Positions 15,055-23,578 of a stretch of DNA of 27,055 nucleotides are shown piece after piece. The translations under genes were made by a program, and so were the position numbers. This stretch comes from Clostridiales bacterium (lineage in GTDB: Bacteria > Bacillota_E > Sulfobacillia > Sulfobacillales > JAIMBI01), in NCBI GenBank assembly GCA_027318915.1, contig DAHVOH010000044.1, positions 1 through 27,055 of the forward strand, in the 5' to 3' direction. Each line of letters opens with the position of its first letter. Within the stretch, counting starts at the first letter, position 1. The notes beneath the pieces are model-generated. The model was given only the letters and a program-made list of their open reading frames with translations, was not told the DNA's origin and searched no databases.

Positions 15055-15436
15055 GGAACCCCTCCTCGTTTGGCCACAAGTCTCGTCTATCGGAAGATTC
15101 GGCGCGCGCCCGAAGTCTCCTTCCCGGCCCGGTCCCGGGCGATCTCCCGTGGCGGCGGCAGCGCAGCCTGAGTGGCTGCGCTGCGCGCCGTCATGCGCCG
15201 ACGGGGTCAGCTGCGTCAGCGCGTGGGGCGGAGGATGGTTGGCCGCAGGGCGGGCCGGTGGGGCGTCGCACGCCGTGGCCAGATGCCCGCTGACGGAGCC
15301 GCGGGACGCGGCCGACGGCCCGTTCGACCGGTGGGCGCCCGACGATGTCCGGAGCCATTCCCTCGCCGACGCGGATCGTCCGCGGCGGGAGCGATGCGGT
15401 ACGCTGTTGCTCAAGTCCTAAAGGGAGGGGATGGAT
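15055..15436. other. Divergent intergenic region with a perfect hairpin
   Basis: These 382 bases between the divergent alpha/beta hydrolase and Fpg-like genes contain no recognisable gene. GCAGCGCAGCC (15158-15168) is repeated in exact inverted form at 15174-15184 with a five-base loop. This could be a hairpin in the leader of the minus-strand gene or a dyad operator. TACGCT (15400-15405), close to the Fpg-like gene, is a weak -10 candidate. Confidence 0.45.
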
Positions 15437-16342
15437 GTGCCTGAGCTGCCGGACGTCACGGTCTATGTGGACCGTCTTCGGGCTCTTGCGGTCGGCCAGC
15501 CTCTGGCGCGATTGCGCGTGCTCAACCTTTTTGTCCTCCGGTCCGTGCAGCCCAGCCCTGACGCCTTCAAGGATCGGACCCTCGTCGACGTGACGCGGCT
15601 CGGCAAGCGCATCGTGTTCGAATTTGGGGGGGACCTCTTCGCGATCGTACACCTGATGGTGGCGGGCCGATTGCACTGGCGGGCGCCGGGCGTGGCGATC
15701 GGCGGACGGGGGGTGCTGGCGGCGCTGGATTTCCCGACCGGAAGTCTGGTCCTAACGGAGGCGGGCACCAAGCGCCGGGCGTCATTGCACCTCGTCGACG
15801 GACGCGCGGGCCTCACGGCGTTCCACCGGGACGGCGTCGACATTTTCTCCACGAGCCCGGAGGCCTTCGGTGAAACGCTTCGGCGTCGCAACCGCACCCT
15901 CAAACGCGCGCTCACCGACCCGGATGTGGTGGACGGTGTCGGAAACGCCTACTCGGACGAAATCTTGCATCGCGCGCGGCTTTCGCCGTTTCGGCAGACC
16001 GAGGCCATGACGGGAGCGGAGGTGAGCACGCTCTTGGCGAGCGCACGAGCGGTGCTGCAAGAATGGATCGAGCGCCTCGGGGCCGAGGCGGCCGACGGCT
16101 TCCCCGAACACGTTACCGCGTTCCGGCCGGAGATGGCCGTGCATGGCAAATACGGAAAGCCCTGTCCGGTCTGCGGCGCGCCGGTGCAGCGCATCCGCTA
16201 CGCCGACAACGAAGCTAATTACTGCGCGACGTGTCAGACCGGCGGGCGGCTCCTGGCCGATCGCGCCCTCTCGCGTCTCCTGCACGAAGACTGGCCGCGC
16301 ACGCTGGCGGAATTGGAGGAGGCGCCCCGGCGCATGGTGTGA
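15437..16342 (+). CDS. Fpg/Nei family DNA glycosylase (formamidopyrimidine-type)
   Basis: This 301-residue base-excision repair enzyme removes oxidised bases and cuts the abasic site. The start matters: catalysis uses Pro2 as a Schiff-base nucleophile. A GTG at 15437 yields M-PELPDV with GGGAGGGG six bases upstream, whereas the ATG at 15431 would bury the proline and abuts the site. Visible features are Pro2, Glu3, Lys57 (RLGKRIVF), the H2TH helix region (VVDGVGNAYSDEILHRARLSP) with Asn170, and a C-terminal zinc finger (Cys243, Cys246, Cys263, Cys266). The finger ends NYCATCQTGGR rather than the classic Fpg form, so this is an Fpg-like subgroup whose base preference is uncertain. Confidence 0.92.
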   Translation: MPELPDVTVYVDRLRALAVGQPLARLRVLNLFVLRSVQPSPDAFKDRTLVDVTRLGKRIVFEFGGDLFAIVHLMVAGRLHWRAPGVAIGGRGVLAALDFPTGSLVLTEAGTKRRASLHLVDGRAGLTAFHRDGVDIFSTSPEAFGETLRRRNRTLKRALTDPDVVDGVGNAYSDEILHRARLSPFRQTEAMTGAEVSTLLASARAVLQEWIERLGAEAADGFPEHVTAFRPEMAVHGKYGKPCPVCGAPVQRIRYADNEANYCATCQTGGRLLADRALSRLLHEDWPRTLAELEEAPRRMV

Positions 16343-16413
16343 AGCCGCCATCCGCCCCGTTCGAACCGGTTCGGGCCGGTATCGGCGGTGAGGCCGGGGG
16401 CCGAACGCGTGCC
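16343..16413. terminator. Palindrome-rich spacer between convergent genes
   Basis: The 71 bases between the convergent Fpg-like gene and the broken aminotransferase gene contain a perfect 12-bp palindrome (CGAACCGGTTCG, 16362-16373), flanked by partly complementary GCCGCC and GGCGGT segments. It may fold in both directions and act as a bidirectional terminator, although no U-run is present on either strand. Confidence 0.3.
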
Positions 16414-17790
16414 TCATGGCCGCCAGGCTTCCGCTACGGCGGCAAGCGCATCGCCGATGGCGGCCAGCGCGTGGTCAACGATGGCTTCATCCATCGGTGT
16501 GGAGAGATTGAAGGCGCTCCGACCCGGTGCGGTGTGAATGCCGCGCTGCAGCAGTTCGAAGTAAAAGAGCCAGCCGGCGCCGGGCGGCTCGCGCAGCGTG
16601 TCGCGCCACGCATGCACCGGGGGCGACGTGAAGTGGAGGCTCAACAGCGACCCCGATCGGGTGACGTGGGCCGGCAGGTCGGCGCGGCAAATGCCGTCCT
16701 CGATTCCCTGCTCCAGCCGCTCGGCGAGGGTCTCCAGGCGCTGGAGCGCCGCCGCATCCAACAGCTCCATCGCCACGCGGCCTCCCGCCATGGTGACGGG
16801 ATTGCCGTTGAACGTGCCGGAGTGCTTGATGGAGCCGGAACGGGTCGGGTCATAGACCTGCATAATGTCTTTGGGCCCACCGAAGGCGCCGACCGGGAAT
16901 CCGCCGCCGATAATTTTGCCCAGGGCCGTCAGATCCGGGACCACGCCGTATTTGGCCTGCGCGCCGCCGTAACCGACGCGGAGCGTCTGGACTTCGTCGA
17001 AGATGAGGACAACCTGGCGCTCGGTGCAGAGCCGACGGACCTCTTCCAGGTATCCCGGTTCCGGAGGGATGTAGCCTGCCTGCCCCAGGACCGGCTCCAT
17101 CAACACGGCGGCAATGCGTCCCTACAGCTCGTCGAGGGTGCGGCCCAAGGCCGCCGCATCATTGAACGGCACGACATGCACGCCGGCCGCCGCGCGGCGG
17201 TCGATGCCCGCGGACTCCGGCACGGCCAATGGCCGATCGGCCGGTCCCGCCTTGTCCAGATCGGGGTGCACGCTGACCGCCGCCACGTCGTGACCGCCAT
17301 GATACCCGCCTTCCATCTTGATGATGTCGGACCGCCCGCTGTGGGCGCGGGCGGTCTGCACGGCAAACAACGTGGCCTCGGTGCCGGAGTTGCAAAAACG
17401 CACCTGGTCCACCCCGGGCACGCGATCCACCAGCAGCCGCGCCAGATCCGCCTGTTCGGGGACCAAGGCGGGCAAGGCGGTGCCCTGCCGGATCCGGGCC
17501 ACCACGGCGTCGACGATGGCCGGATGCGCGTGTCCGTGGATCAGGGACGTGAAATTGTTGAGAAAGTCCAGGTAGTCGTGGCCGTCGGCGTCGCGCACGC
17601 GGCAGCCGTGGCCCTCCACCAAGGCGAGGGGAAAGGGCGCATGATAGACGACGCTGCGCGTGTCGCCGCCGGGCATCGCGCCGAGCGCCCTCTGCCAACA
17701 CGCCCGCGAGCGGGGGTGCCGGTCTGCGTACTCCGCTTGCGCGCGGCGCACGGCATCTCGCCGTCGCAACGACGGATCACGATTCTCCAT
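16414..17790 (-). pseudogene. GSA-type class III aminotransferase interrupted by an in-frame TAG
   Basis: Read through, this is a full-length PLP-dependent aminotransferase of the glutamate-1-semialdehyde 2,1-aminomutase type (458 codons before the terminal stop). The start ATG 17790 has GAGGAGG eight bases upstream. The N-terminal part shows DYLDFLNNFTSLIHGHAHP and FCNSGTEATLFAVQ; the C-terminal part shows IFDEVQTLRVGYGG and LGKIIGGGFPVGAFGG. Codon 223 is TAG (17124-17122), with no frameshift: homology continues in the same frame with GRIAAVLMEPVLG. The PLP lysine (Lys292) and cofactor Asp266 lie after the stop, so the short product cannot be active. A restart at GTG 17106 or ATG 17100 lacks a good ribosome site. 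A sequencing error or readthrough remains possible. Confidence 0.85.
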
Positions 17791-17891
17791 GAGGCATTCC
17801 TCCTCGGGACGGCGGCACCCCGCGTCCATCCGGTGCCCGCTCTCCAGCCCATCATGCCAGATTGACGGCCGCTGTCACCGTCGCCGCACCA

Positions 17892-19247
17892 TCACGTCGG
17901 AATCCGGCGGCCCCGCCCGTGGGAGCGCCAGAGACCCCAGCTGATGCCGAGGGCGGAGATGTTGGTGGCGAGACTGGTGCCGAGTGCCAGCCCCCGCCCG
18001 CCCAGCGGCCGAATCAACAGCAGATCGAAGGCGATGTTCAACGCCACCAGGACCACCGCCCAGCGTGCGGGGGCCGCCACATTGCCCTCCGAGTAGCGCG
18101 CTTTGCGGGCGATAAGATTCAGGGCGGTGCCCGGCAGGCCGGCGGCAAAGTACGGCATCATGCCCGCGGTCAAGGCGGTCGAGTGGGCTTGAAAGGCGCC
18201 CCGGCGGTAGACGATTTCGATGAGGGGCTGACTGGCCAGCGCGATCACCACGGCGATCACCGCCATGGCTCCCACTGCCGCCAGCATGAGGCGCACGACC
18301 AGCCGACGCCATTGGCGGTCCTCGCCCCGGGCCTGGTGCACCGACAGACGGGTGAAGACGGGCGTGATGGCGGCGCCCAGCACAAGGCTCACGGGGACTT
18401 GCACCAAGATGGCGCTGAAGTTCAGGGCGGCAATATTGCCGACGGGCAGGGTTGAGGCCAGGATGCGGTCGACGATGAGCCCGCCGGTGCTGGCCAACGA
18501 GGCCAGCACGGCGGACCAGGCTCGCCGAAAGAACTGACCGACGGCCCGACCGGACCGTACCCAGCGCACTCGGATGCGGAGGTCCGCCCGTATCAGGGCC
18601 GGCACGATGATGGTCAATTGCGCGGCCGTCCCCACGGCAAATCCAATGGCCGCGGCCACGATGCCGAGGGTCTTGGCCAGCAGCACCAGGGCGGCGATGC
18701 GCACGATGTTCTGGGCGATGGGAGACCATCCCGTGGGGCCGTACACCCCGTTGGCCTGCAGCAGGCCGACGGCGACCGAGCGCCAGAGCCAAAACACAAA
18801 GACCGGCATCATGATCCGGGCCAACTGGACGGTGAGCCGATCCTGCGATCCATGAAAGCCCGGGGCCAAGAGGTGGATCACCACCGGCATGGCGGCCTCC
18901 AGCAGGATGCTGGCCAGGGTGCCCAGGAGCGTCAGCCAGGTGAAGAGTTCGGACGCAAACTCGCGCTGGGCCAGACGTCCGGCTTCCTCCTGAATGCGCA
19001 CCAGCATGGGAATGAGCACATTGTCCAGCGCGCTGGAGAGCGCCTGGATCAGCAAATTGGGGACGATGGAGGCCATCAGCCAGGCGTCGGTTTCCGCACT
19101 GGTGGCGAAGTACGCCGCCATCAGCAACTCCCGCACGTAGCCCAGGAGCCGGCTCACACTGTTGGCCGAAAACAGCAGGAAGGCATCGTGGCTGGTGCGG
19201 GAGCGCCCAAGCCGCCGCAGGCGGTCCGTCCAAGCCCGCCGCGCCAT
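17892..19247 (-). CDS. murJ: MurJ/MviN family lipid flippase
   Basis: This 451-residue multi-spanning membrane protein belongs to the MOP superfamily MurJ/MviN group, which flips lipid II across the membrane for peptidoglycan synthesis. The N-terminus has the family signature SRLLGYVRELLMAAYFATSAETDAWLMA with its conserved arginines, and SSALDNVLIPML follows. About twelve hydrophobic segments can be counted, fewer than the fourteen of the larger E. coli protein. ATG 19247 follows GGAGGAGGGG at a good distance. It lies about 100 bases upstream of the broken aminotransferase gene and diverges from the M24 peptidase gene. Because MurJ-like paralogues also export other lipid-linked sugars, housekeeping MurJ is likely but not certain. 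Confidence 0.88.
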   Translation of the reverse strand: MARRAWTDRLRRLGRSRTSHDAFLLFSANSVSRLLGYVRELLMAAYFATSAETDAWLMASIVPNLLIQALSSALDNVLIPMLVRIQEEAGRLAQREFASELFTWLTLLGTLASILLEAAMPVVIHLLAPGFHGSQDRLTVQLARIMMPVFVFWLWRSVAVGLLQANGVYGPTGWSPIAQNIVRIAALVLLAKTLGIVAAAIGFAVGTAAQLTIIVPALIRADLRIRVRWVRSGRAVGQFFRRAWSAVLASLASTGGLIVDRILASTLPVGNIAALNFSAILVQVPVSLVLGAAITPVFTRLSVHQARGEDRQWRRLVVRLMLAAVGAMAVIAVVIALASQPLIEIVYRRGAFQAHSTALTAGMMPYFAAGLPGTALNLIARKARYSEGNVAAPARWAVVLVALNIAFDLLLIRPLGGRGLALGTSLATNISALGISWGLWRSHGRGRRIPT

Positions 19248-19350
19248 GGCTCCCCTCCTCCCTGGAGCATAACTGACCGCGGGCCGTGGCCGCTATCCGG
19301 CGCGCTTGCGCGCTGGACAAGTTGTGTCAGTCTAAAGCGGGAGGGACGAC

Positions 19351-20433
19351 ATGCACGGGGCGCTCACGCAGTGTCAGACGGCAATCGGCCAGCGGGGCTG
19401 GGACGCCGTTTTCATCGCGGCGCCGGAAGGACTGCCCTCGGTGAATGTGCGCTACCTGAGCGGGTTTTCCGGGTCGTCCGGCTATCTGCTGGTGGGACGC
19501 GATGCCTGTTATCTGCTGACGGACTTTCGCTACACGGAACAAGCGGCGAAGGAGGCGCTCGGGTGGACGGTGGTGCGGCATGGCCGGCCGTACACGACGA
19601 CGGTGGCCGACATCGTCCGGAGCCATGGGTGGCGGCGCGTCGGCTACGAGGCCGACAAGGTTCCCGTGGCCATGTACCGGCAGTGGGAGGCGGAGATTCC
19701 GGCCACCTTCGAGCCGATGGACGGATTGGTGGAGGACCTTCGCCTCATCAAGACCCCGGCGGAGGTGGCGGCCATTCGGCGCGCCGCTGAGACGGCGGAC
19801 CGGGCCGTGCTGGAGATTCTGCCCACGCTGCGGGGCCGGCGGGAGCGCGACGCCGCCCTGGATTTGGAGATGGCCATGAGGCGGGGAGGCGCCGAGCGCC
19901 TGGCGTTTTCGACGATTGTGGTGTCCGGGGTGCGGGGATCGCTCCCGCACGGGCAACCGTCGGACAAAGTGATGGAGACGGGCGAACTGGTCACCATCGA
20001 CTTTGGGGCGATGATGGACGGCTATCATTCCGATGAGACGATCACCGTGGCGCTGGGCCAACCGGCCCCTAAACTTCGCGAGATGTTCCGCATCGTGCAG
20101 GAGGCGCAGCAGGCGGGCATCAGTCGCGTGGCTCCCGGGACCATGACGCACGAAGTCGATGCGGCGTGTCGCGAGGTGATTGCCCGGGCCGGCTACGGCG
20201 ACTATTTCGGTCACGGCACCGGGCACGGGGTGGGTCTTCAGGTCCACGAGAACCCGTTTGCGTCGGCTCTGCCCGCTCCCGCCTGGCGCCTTGCGCCCGG
20301 CATGACGCTCACGGTCGAGCCCGGCATTTACGTTCCCGGCGTGGGCGGAGTCCGCCTGGAGGATACCCTCGTGGTCACCGAGACCGGAGCGGAGCGCCTG
20401 ACGGGGCTGCCCAAGGATTGGCAAACCTATTGA
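19351..20433 (+). CDS. M24 family Xaa-Pro peptidase
   Basis: This 360-residue metallopeptidase has the creatinase/prolidase layout: an N-terminal domain (residues 1-130, with VRYLSGFSGSSGYLLV and LLTDFRYTEQA) and a pita-bread catalytic domain. All five dinuclear metal ligands are visible: Asp217 (TIDFGAMMDGYHSDET), Asp228, His292 (FGHGTGHGVGL), Glu323 (VEPGIYVPG) and Glu337 (GVRLEDT). It should cleave peptides next to proline, either Xaa-Pro dipeptides or N-terminal Xaa-Pro bonds. ATG 19351 has GGGAGGG six bases upstream. It ends 19 bases from the convergent proline-racemase-like gene. Peptide-derived proline or hydroxyproline could feed the neighbouring genes, which is inference. Confidence 0.94.
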   Translation: MHGALTQCQTAIGQRGWDAVFIAAPEGLPSVNVRYLSGFSGSSGYLLVGRDACYLLTDFRYTEQAAKEALGWTVVRHGRPYTTTVADIVRSHGWRRVGYEADKVPVAMYRQWEAEIPATFEPMDGLVEDLRLIKTPAEVAAIRRAAETADRAVLEILPTLRGRRERDAALDLEMAMRRGGAERLAFSTIVVSGVRGSLPHGQPSDKVMETGELVTIDFGAMMDGYHSDETITVALGQPAPKLREMFRIVQEAQQAGISRVAPGTMTHEVDAACREVIARAGYGDYFGHGTGHGVGLQVHENPFASALPAPAWRLAPGMTLTVEPGIYVPGVGGVRLEDTLVVTETGAERLTGLPKDWQTY

Positions 20434-20452
20434 ATCCGCGTCGGGCGTCCTG

Positions 20453-21463
20453 TCAGCGGATGAGGAACGGGGCCACCGGGTCGTTCGGATCCTCAAAGAA
20501 TCGGCGAAACGCGATGATGTGGGCGCGTCCGGACACCGTGGTGCGCACGGTCGGGTAGGGGCCGAGATCCGGGCCCGGCCCCAGGATCCGGCCCGTGAAG
20601 ACGGTGTCGAGCAGACCTTCCACCGGGAAGTCGACCCCGACGGCCCAGCGGCCCCGCGCGGCCAGAATAGCCAGCCGGGCGGTGATGCCGCTGCCGCCGG
20701 GTGAGCGATCCACCTGGCCGTCCGCAAAGACTGTCGTCTGGCGGCCGGCGTGGTCCGAGCCGCGCGGCTCTTCGGTGAAGAGGGTGCCGTGAAGTCCGGC
20801 GATGCGGGGTGCGCCGGGAACCTCAAGCGACAGGCGGGACTCCACCGCGACACGGATCCGGGCGGCCCACTGCCGCAACGCGGGCACGCCACCCGGCGTG
20901 AGAGACAGCCCCAGGGACTCGGCCGGCACGATCGCGTAGAACGCACCCCCATAGCCGACGTCCAGCGTGATGCGCACGCCGTCCACGTTCACATCCACAT
21001 CCAGAGCCCGGGCGAAGGCGGGCACGCTCTCAAACCAGACCGAATCGACCCCGCCCGCGTCGAGGACCGCGTGGGCGACCACCTGCCCGCTCGGCACGTC
21101 GAGCGGGATCACCACGTCGGAGGACGAAGGGTCTCTCGGCACCCGCCCGGTCTCGACCAGCATCTTGGCCACGGCAATCACCGCGTGGCCGGACATGGTG
21201 CTGTAGCCGGCATTGTGCATGAACAAGAGGCCGTAGAGGCTTTGGGCACGCTCGGGCGGCAGGAGCAGACAGCCATACAGGTCGCGATGCCCCCACGGTT
21301 CCCAGAGGATCCGGCGACGCCATGGGTCCCAATGCTCCTGGACATATTGGCGGCGGTCCAGCATGGTCGCGCCCGGGACCGGGGGATAGCCGTCCACCAC
21401 AATGCGCAGCGGCTCGCCGCCGGCATGGAGATCCACCACGTGGAACACGTTTCGAACCTGCAC
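20453..21463 (-). CDS. Proline racemase superfamily protein lacking both catalytic cysteines
   Basis: This 336-residue protein is a full-length member of the proline racemase superfamily (proline racemase, 4-hydroxyproline epimerase, trans-3-hydroxyproline dehydratase). The N-terminal HVVDLHAGGEPLRIV and the two active-site loops are clear. The first loop reads HNAGYSTMSGHAVIA, with Ser91 where racemases have Cys. The second reads VDRSPGGSGITA, with Gly256 where they have Cys. Racemases need a thiol pair for two-base catalysis, so simple racemisation is unlikely; a one-base reaction such as dehydration is more plausible, or the enzyme is changed or dead. The start is GTG 21463, nine bases behind AAAGGA. 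It follows the chimeric gene by 103 bases on the same strand. Confidence 0.9.
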   Translation of the reverse strand: MQVRNVFHVVDLHAGGEPLRIVVDGYPPVPGATMLDRRQYVQEHWDPWRRRILWEPWGHRDLYGCLLLPPERAQSLYGLLFMHNAGYSTMSGHAVIAVAKMLVETGRVPRDPSSSDVVIPLDVPSGQVVAHAVLDAGGVDSVWFESVPAFARALDVDVNVDGVRITLDVGYGGAFYAIVPAESLGLSLTPGGVPALRQWAARIRVAVESRLSLEVPGAPRIAGLHGTLFTEEPRGSDHAGRQTTVFADGQVDRSPGGSGITARLAILAARGRWAVGVDFPVEGLLDTVFTGRILGPGPDLGPYPTVRTTVSGRAHIIAFRRFFEDPNDPVAPFLIR

Positions 21464-21566
21464 GGTGTCCCGTCCTTTCTCGAGGCCCGAGCGCCTCGTC
21501 GCTCTTGCTCGGATCGGCTTGCACGCCCTCTGCGCACACAGCCTGTCCGTTCCCGGTTCGACCGGA

Positions 21567-23105
21567 CTAGGGCAACAGGAATCCCCGGGCGAGCGGATCG
21601 CCGGACTCCACGACAAATGTGGAGTCGCCGTAAACCCAGGCACTGCCGCGGATGCGCACGACGACGCCGGTGTAGGGACCTACCCGGGTGGAGTCCAGGG
21701 CTGTGGCCGCAAAGCAGGCGCCCGTCACACTCTCGTGCACAAAGCGCCGGCCCCGCGCCAGCTGTCCGCGCGCCACCAGGACGGCCACCTTGGCCGAGGT
21801 TCCCGTACCGCAGGGCGAGCGGTCCACACCGCCCGGCGGCACGATGACCATGTTCTTCACATCCGCGTCCGGGCGGGTCGGGGGGCCGTAGAATTCCACG
21901 TGGGTCAAGCCGCGCACGCCGGGAAATTCCGGGTGGACCACGTCGATGGCCGCGTCGACGGCGCGGCGGATGCGCTGCGCCACCTCCACGGCCCTGTCGG
22001 TGTGCTCCCCGTCCATCACGACGCCGACCGAAGACGCCTCCACGAGGCCGTAGAAGTTGCCGCCCCAGGCAATATCGAGGGCGACGTGCCGTATTTGATA
22101 GGGGCCGGGCAGCATGTCGGCCGCCCACATGGCCTCGCCCACCGCACCGGGAAAATTCCAGAAGGGCCAGGCGCCGGTGTCGCCCCAAATCTGATCGCGC
22201 ACCGCCACGATGCGCCCCGAATCCTCAAAGGCCACCTCGACCACATGCTCCGCGTCGCGCCCCTGAGAATCGCTCAAGAAAGCCTCCCGCCGGTCGCTCA
22301 CCCATTTCACCGGCCGTCCCAGCCGGCGCGCCGCCTCGGCCACCACCGCGTATTCGGGATAGAACATGGCCTTCATGCCAAACCCGCCGCCCACCTCCGG
22401 CACCACCACATGAACGCGATGCTCCGGCCAGCCGAGAATTGTCGCCAGCTGCCGGCGCACTTCGTGCGGCGACTGGTGCCCCACGTACACCGTCAACCGT
22501 TCGCCGGCGGGATCGGGCCAAGCCGCGCACGCTCGCGGCTCCAGCGTGACGGCCGTCTGCCGCTGGGTCGTGAACGTGGCCTGCAAATGGCGAGGCGCCG
22601 CGGCAAAGGCTTCGTCAAATCCATCGGTCGCCGTGCGGCGCTCGAAAAGTTGGTTCGCCACGTCGGCATGGACCCGGCGCGGCCGATCCTCGCGCGCGGC
22701 GTGGGCATCGACCACCGCCTCCACCGGCTCGTATTCGATGAAAACCTGCTCGGCGGCGTCCTCGGCGCGATACGCATCCTCGGCGACGACCGCCACCACC
22801 GGCTCCCCCACATAGCGCACCATATCGGCCGCCAGCACCGGCTGCCGCAAACCCTGGTCGGCATGCACAATCGCCAGCCGGCAATCCTCCGACGTCCACA
22901 CCGCCAGCACGCCGGGCATGTGGCGGGCCACATCCGTGTCGATGGCGGAAATATGGGCCGCGGCGTGCGGGGAGCGCACAAACGCCATCGCCAGCATGCC
23001 GGGCGCCCTGACATCGCCCACGTATTGGCCCGTTCCCGTGAGAAGCCGCGGATCCTCGATCCGGTTGACCCGGGCGCCGACAAATCGCGGCCGCAAGGGA
23101 CCCAT
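21567..23105 (-). CDS. Chimeric gene: N-terminal CoxL/xanthine dehydrogenase large subunit fused to C-terminal half of a proline racemase
   Basis: This 512-codon frame encodes two unrelated half-proteins. Residues 1 to about 340 match the start of molybdenum hydroxylase large subunits: the FVGARVNRIEDPRLLTGTGQ entry, the hammerhead domain (about 20-135), then the first molybdopterin-binding part with VPEVGGGFGMKAM (residues 235-247) and LPGPYQIRH. Residues about 341-512 match the second half of a proline racemase: VALDIAWGGNFYGLVEA, then GGVDRSPCGTGTSAK with catalytic Cys432, to the C-terminal PLARGFLLP. Missing are the second molybdopterin domain with the catalytic Glu and the racemase half carrying the first Cys. 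ATG 23105 has GAGGGG seven bases upstream. No medium or small hydroxylase subunit is present. An in-frame deletion between neighbouring genes, or a misassembly, best explains it. Confidence 0.85.
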   Translation of the reverse strand: MGPLRPRFVGARVNRIEDPRLLTGTGQYVGDVRAPGMLAMAFVRSPHAAAHISAIDTDVARHMPGVLAVWTSEDCRLAIVHADQGLRQPVLAADMVRYVGEPVVAVVAEDAYRAEDAAEQVFIEYEPVEAVVDAHAAREDRPRRVHADVANQLFERRTATDGFDEAFAAAPRHLQATFTTQRQTAVTLEPRACAAWPDPAGERLTVYVGHQSPHEVRRQLATILGWPEHRVHVVVPEVGGGFGMKAMFYPEYAVVAEAARRLGRPVKWVSDRREAFLSDSQGRDAEHVVEVAFEDSGRIVAVRDQIWGDTGAWPFWNFPGAVGEAMWAADMLPGPYQIRHVALDIAWGGNFYGLVEASSVGVVMDGEHTDRAVEVAQRIRRAVDAAIDVVHPEFPGVRGLTHVEFYGPPTRPDADVKNMVIVPPGGVDRSPCGTGTSAKVAVLVARGQLARGRRFVHESVTGACFAATALDSTRVGPYTGVVVRIRGSAWVYGDSTFVVESGDPLARGFLLP

Positions 23106-23186
23106 CCCATCACCCCTCAGTCTCTCTGAGCACCGACCGACGCCGCGCCGGTCCATCCGGCCCAAGCACACATTTTGGACAACCCT

Positions 23187-23221
23187 GGGCTCCAACGGCT
23201 TCGCCGTCGGAGCCCCCTTTT
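23187..23221 (+). terminator. Intrinsic-terminator-like hairpin in the divergent region
   Basis: GGGCTCC-A-ACGGC pairs with GCCGT-C-GGAGCCC around a TTC loop, giving a 12-pair stem with one mismatch, followed by CCTTTTCC. It reads as a terminator only on the plus strand, yet no plus-strand gene ends upstream of it. It may end an antisense transcript, a small RNA, or act as an attenuator in a long leader of the D-aminoacylase gene. Confidence 0.5.
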
Positions 23222-23506
23222 CCTACCGCCGCGGGTCCTGATCCGCTGCGACGCTCCAGAGTGGCCGGGTCCCTGTGTGCGCACCGCCGGAGAGGGACAT
23301 CCCGCGCTCTCCTGGGCGCCCGATTCTTCCCGACCTCGCGCCGCCGCGGGCAGGCGCCCCGAGCCTCCACGGGCCGGGCACCCGTGCGCGAATCGACGGG
23401 GCTCGGGCGGGGACTGGACGCGAACGGCAGTCTGTTCTCTACTAAGTGGGCGAACGCGTCCCCTTCCGCCGGGCAGTGACCGCGCGCAGAGGCGCCGGGC
23501 AAGATC

Positions 23507-23578
23507 CCTCGGCACGGGCGGTGTCGTCGGTCGCGCGGCTGGCACGGGCGCCGTCCGGCGCCCGACATCCCGAGGAGG
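23507..23578 (+). promoter_or_regulatory. Possible structured leader at the D-aminoacylase ribosome binding site
   Basis: A perfect hairpin (GGGCGCC-GTCC-GGCGCCC, 23546-23563) ends nine bases before the Shine-Dalgarno sequence GAGGAGG (23572-23578). CCTCGG at 23507-23512 is complementary to CCGAGG at 23570-23575, which overlaps the ribosome site, so an outer pairing could hide it. This resembles a translational control leader, but GC-rich DNA yields such pairings by chance and no known riboswitch class is recognised. Confidence 0.25.

Noticed and set aside
16362..16380. GTTCGAACC-like sequence resembling a tRNA T-arm
   Set aside because: It is part of a perfect palindrome in a convergent spacer and no cloverleaf can be built.
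16414..17790. Genome-wide recoding of TAG (for example as pyrrolysine) to explain the interrupted aminotransferase
   Set aside because: Several intact genes in the window end at TAG where homology also ends, so TAG is a normal stop here.
17875..19320. A 481-codon open frame overlapping murJ in another frame
   Set aside because: It is an alternative frame of the well-supported MurJ gene and has no family similarity.
21551..21567. GGTTCGACC resembling the T-arm of a tRNA
   Set aside because: No matching acceptor, D or anticodon arms are found around it.
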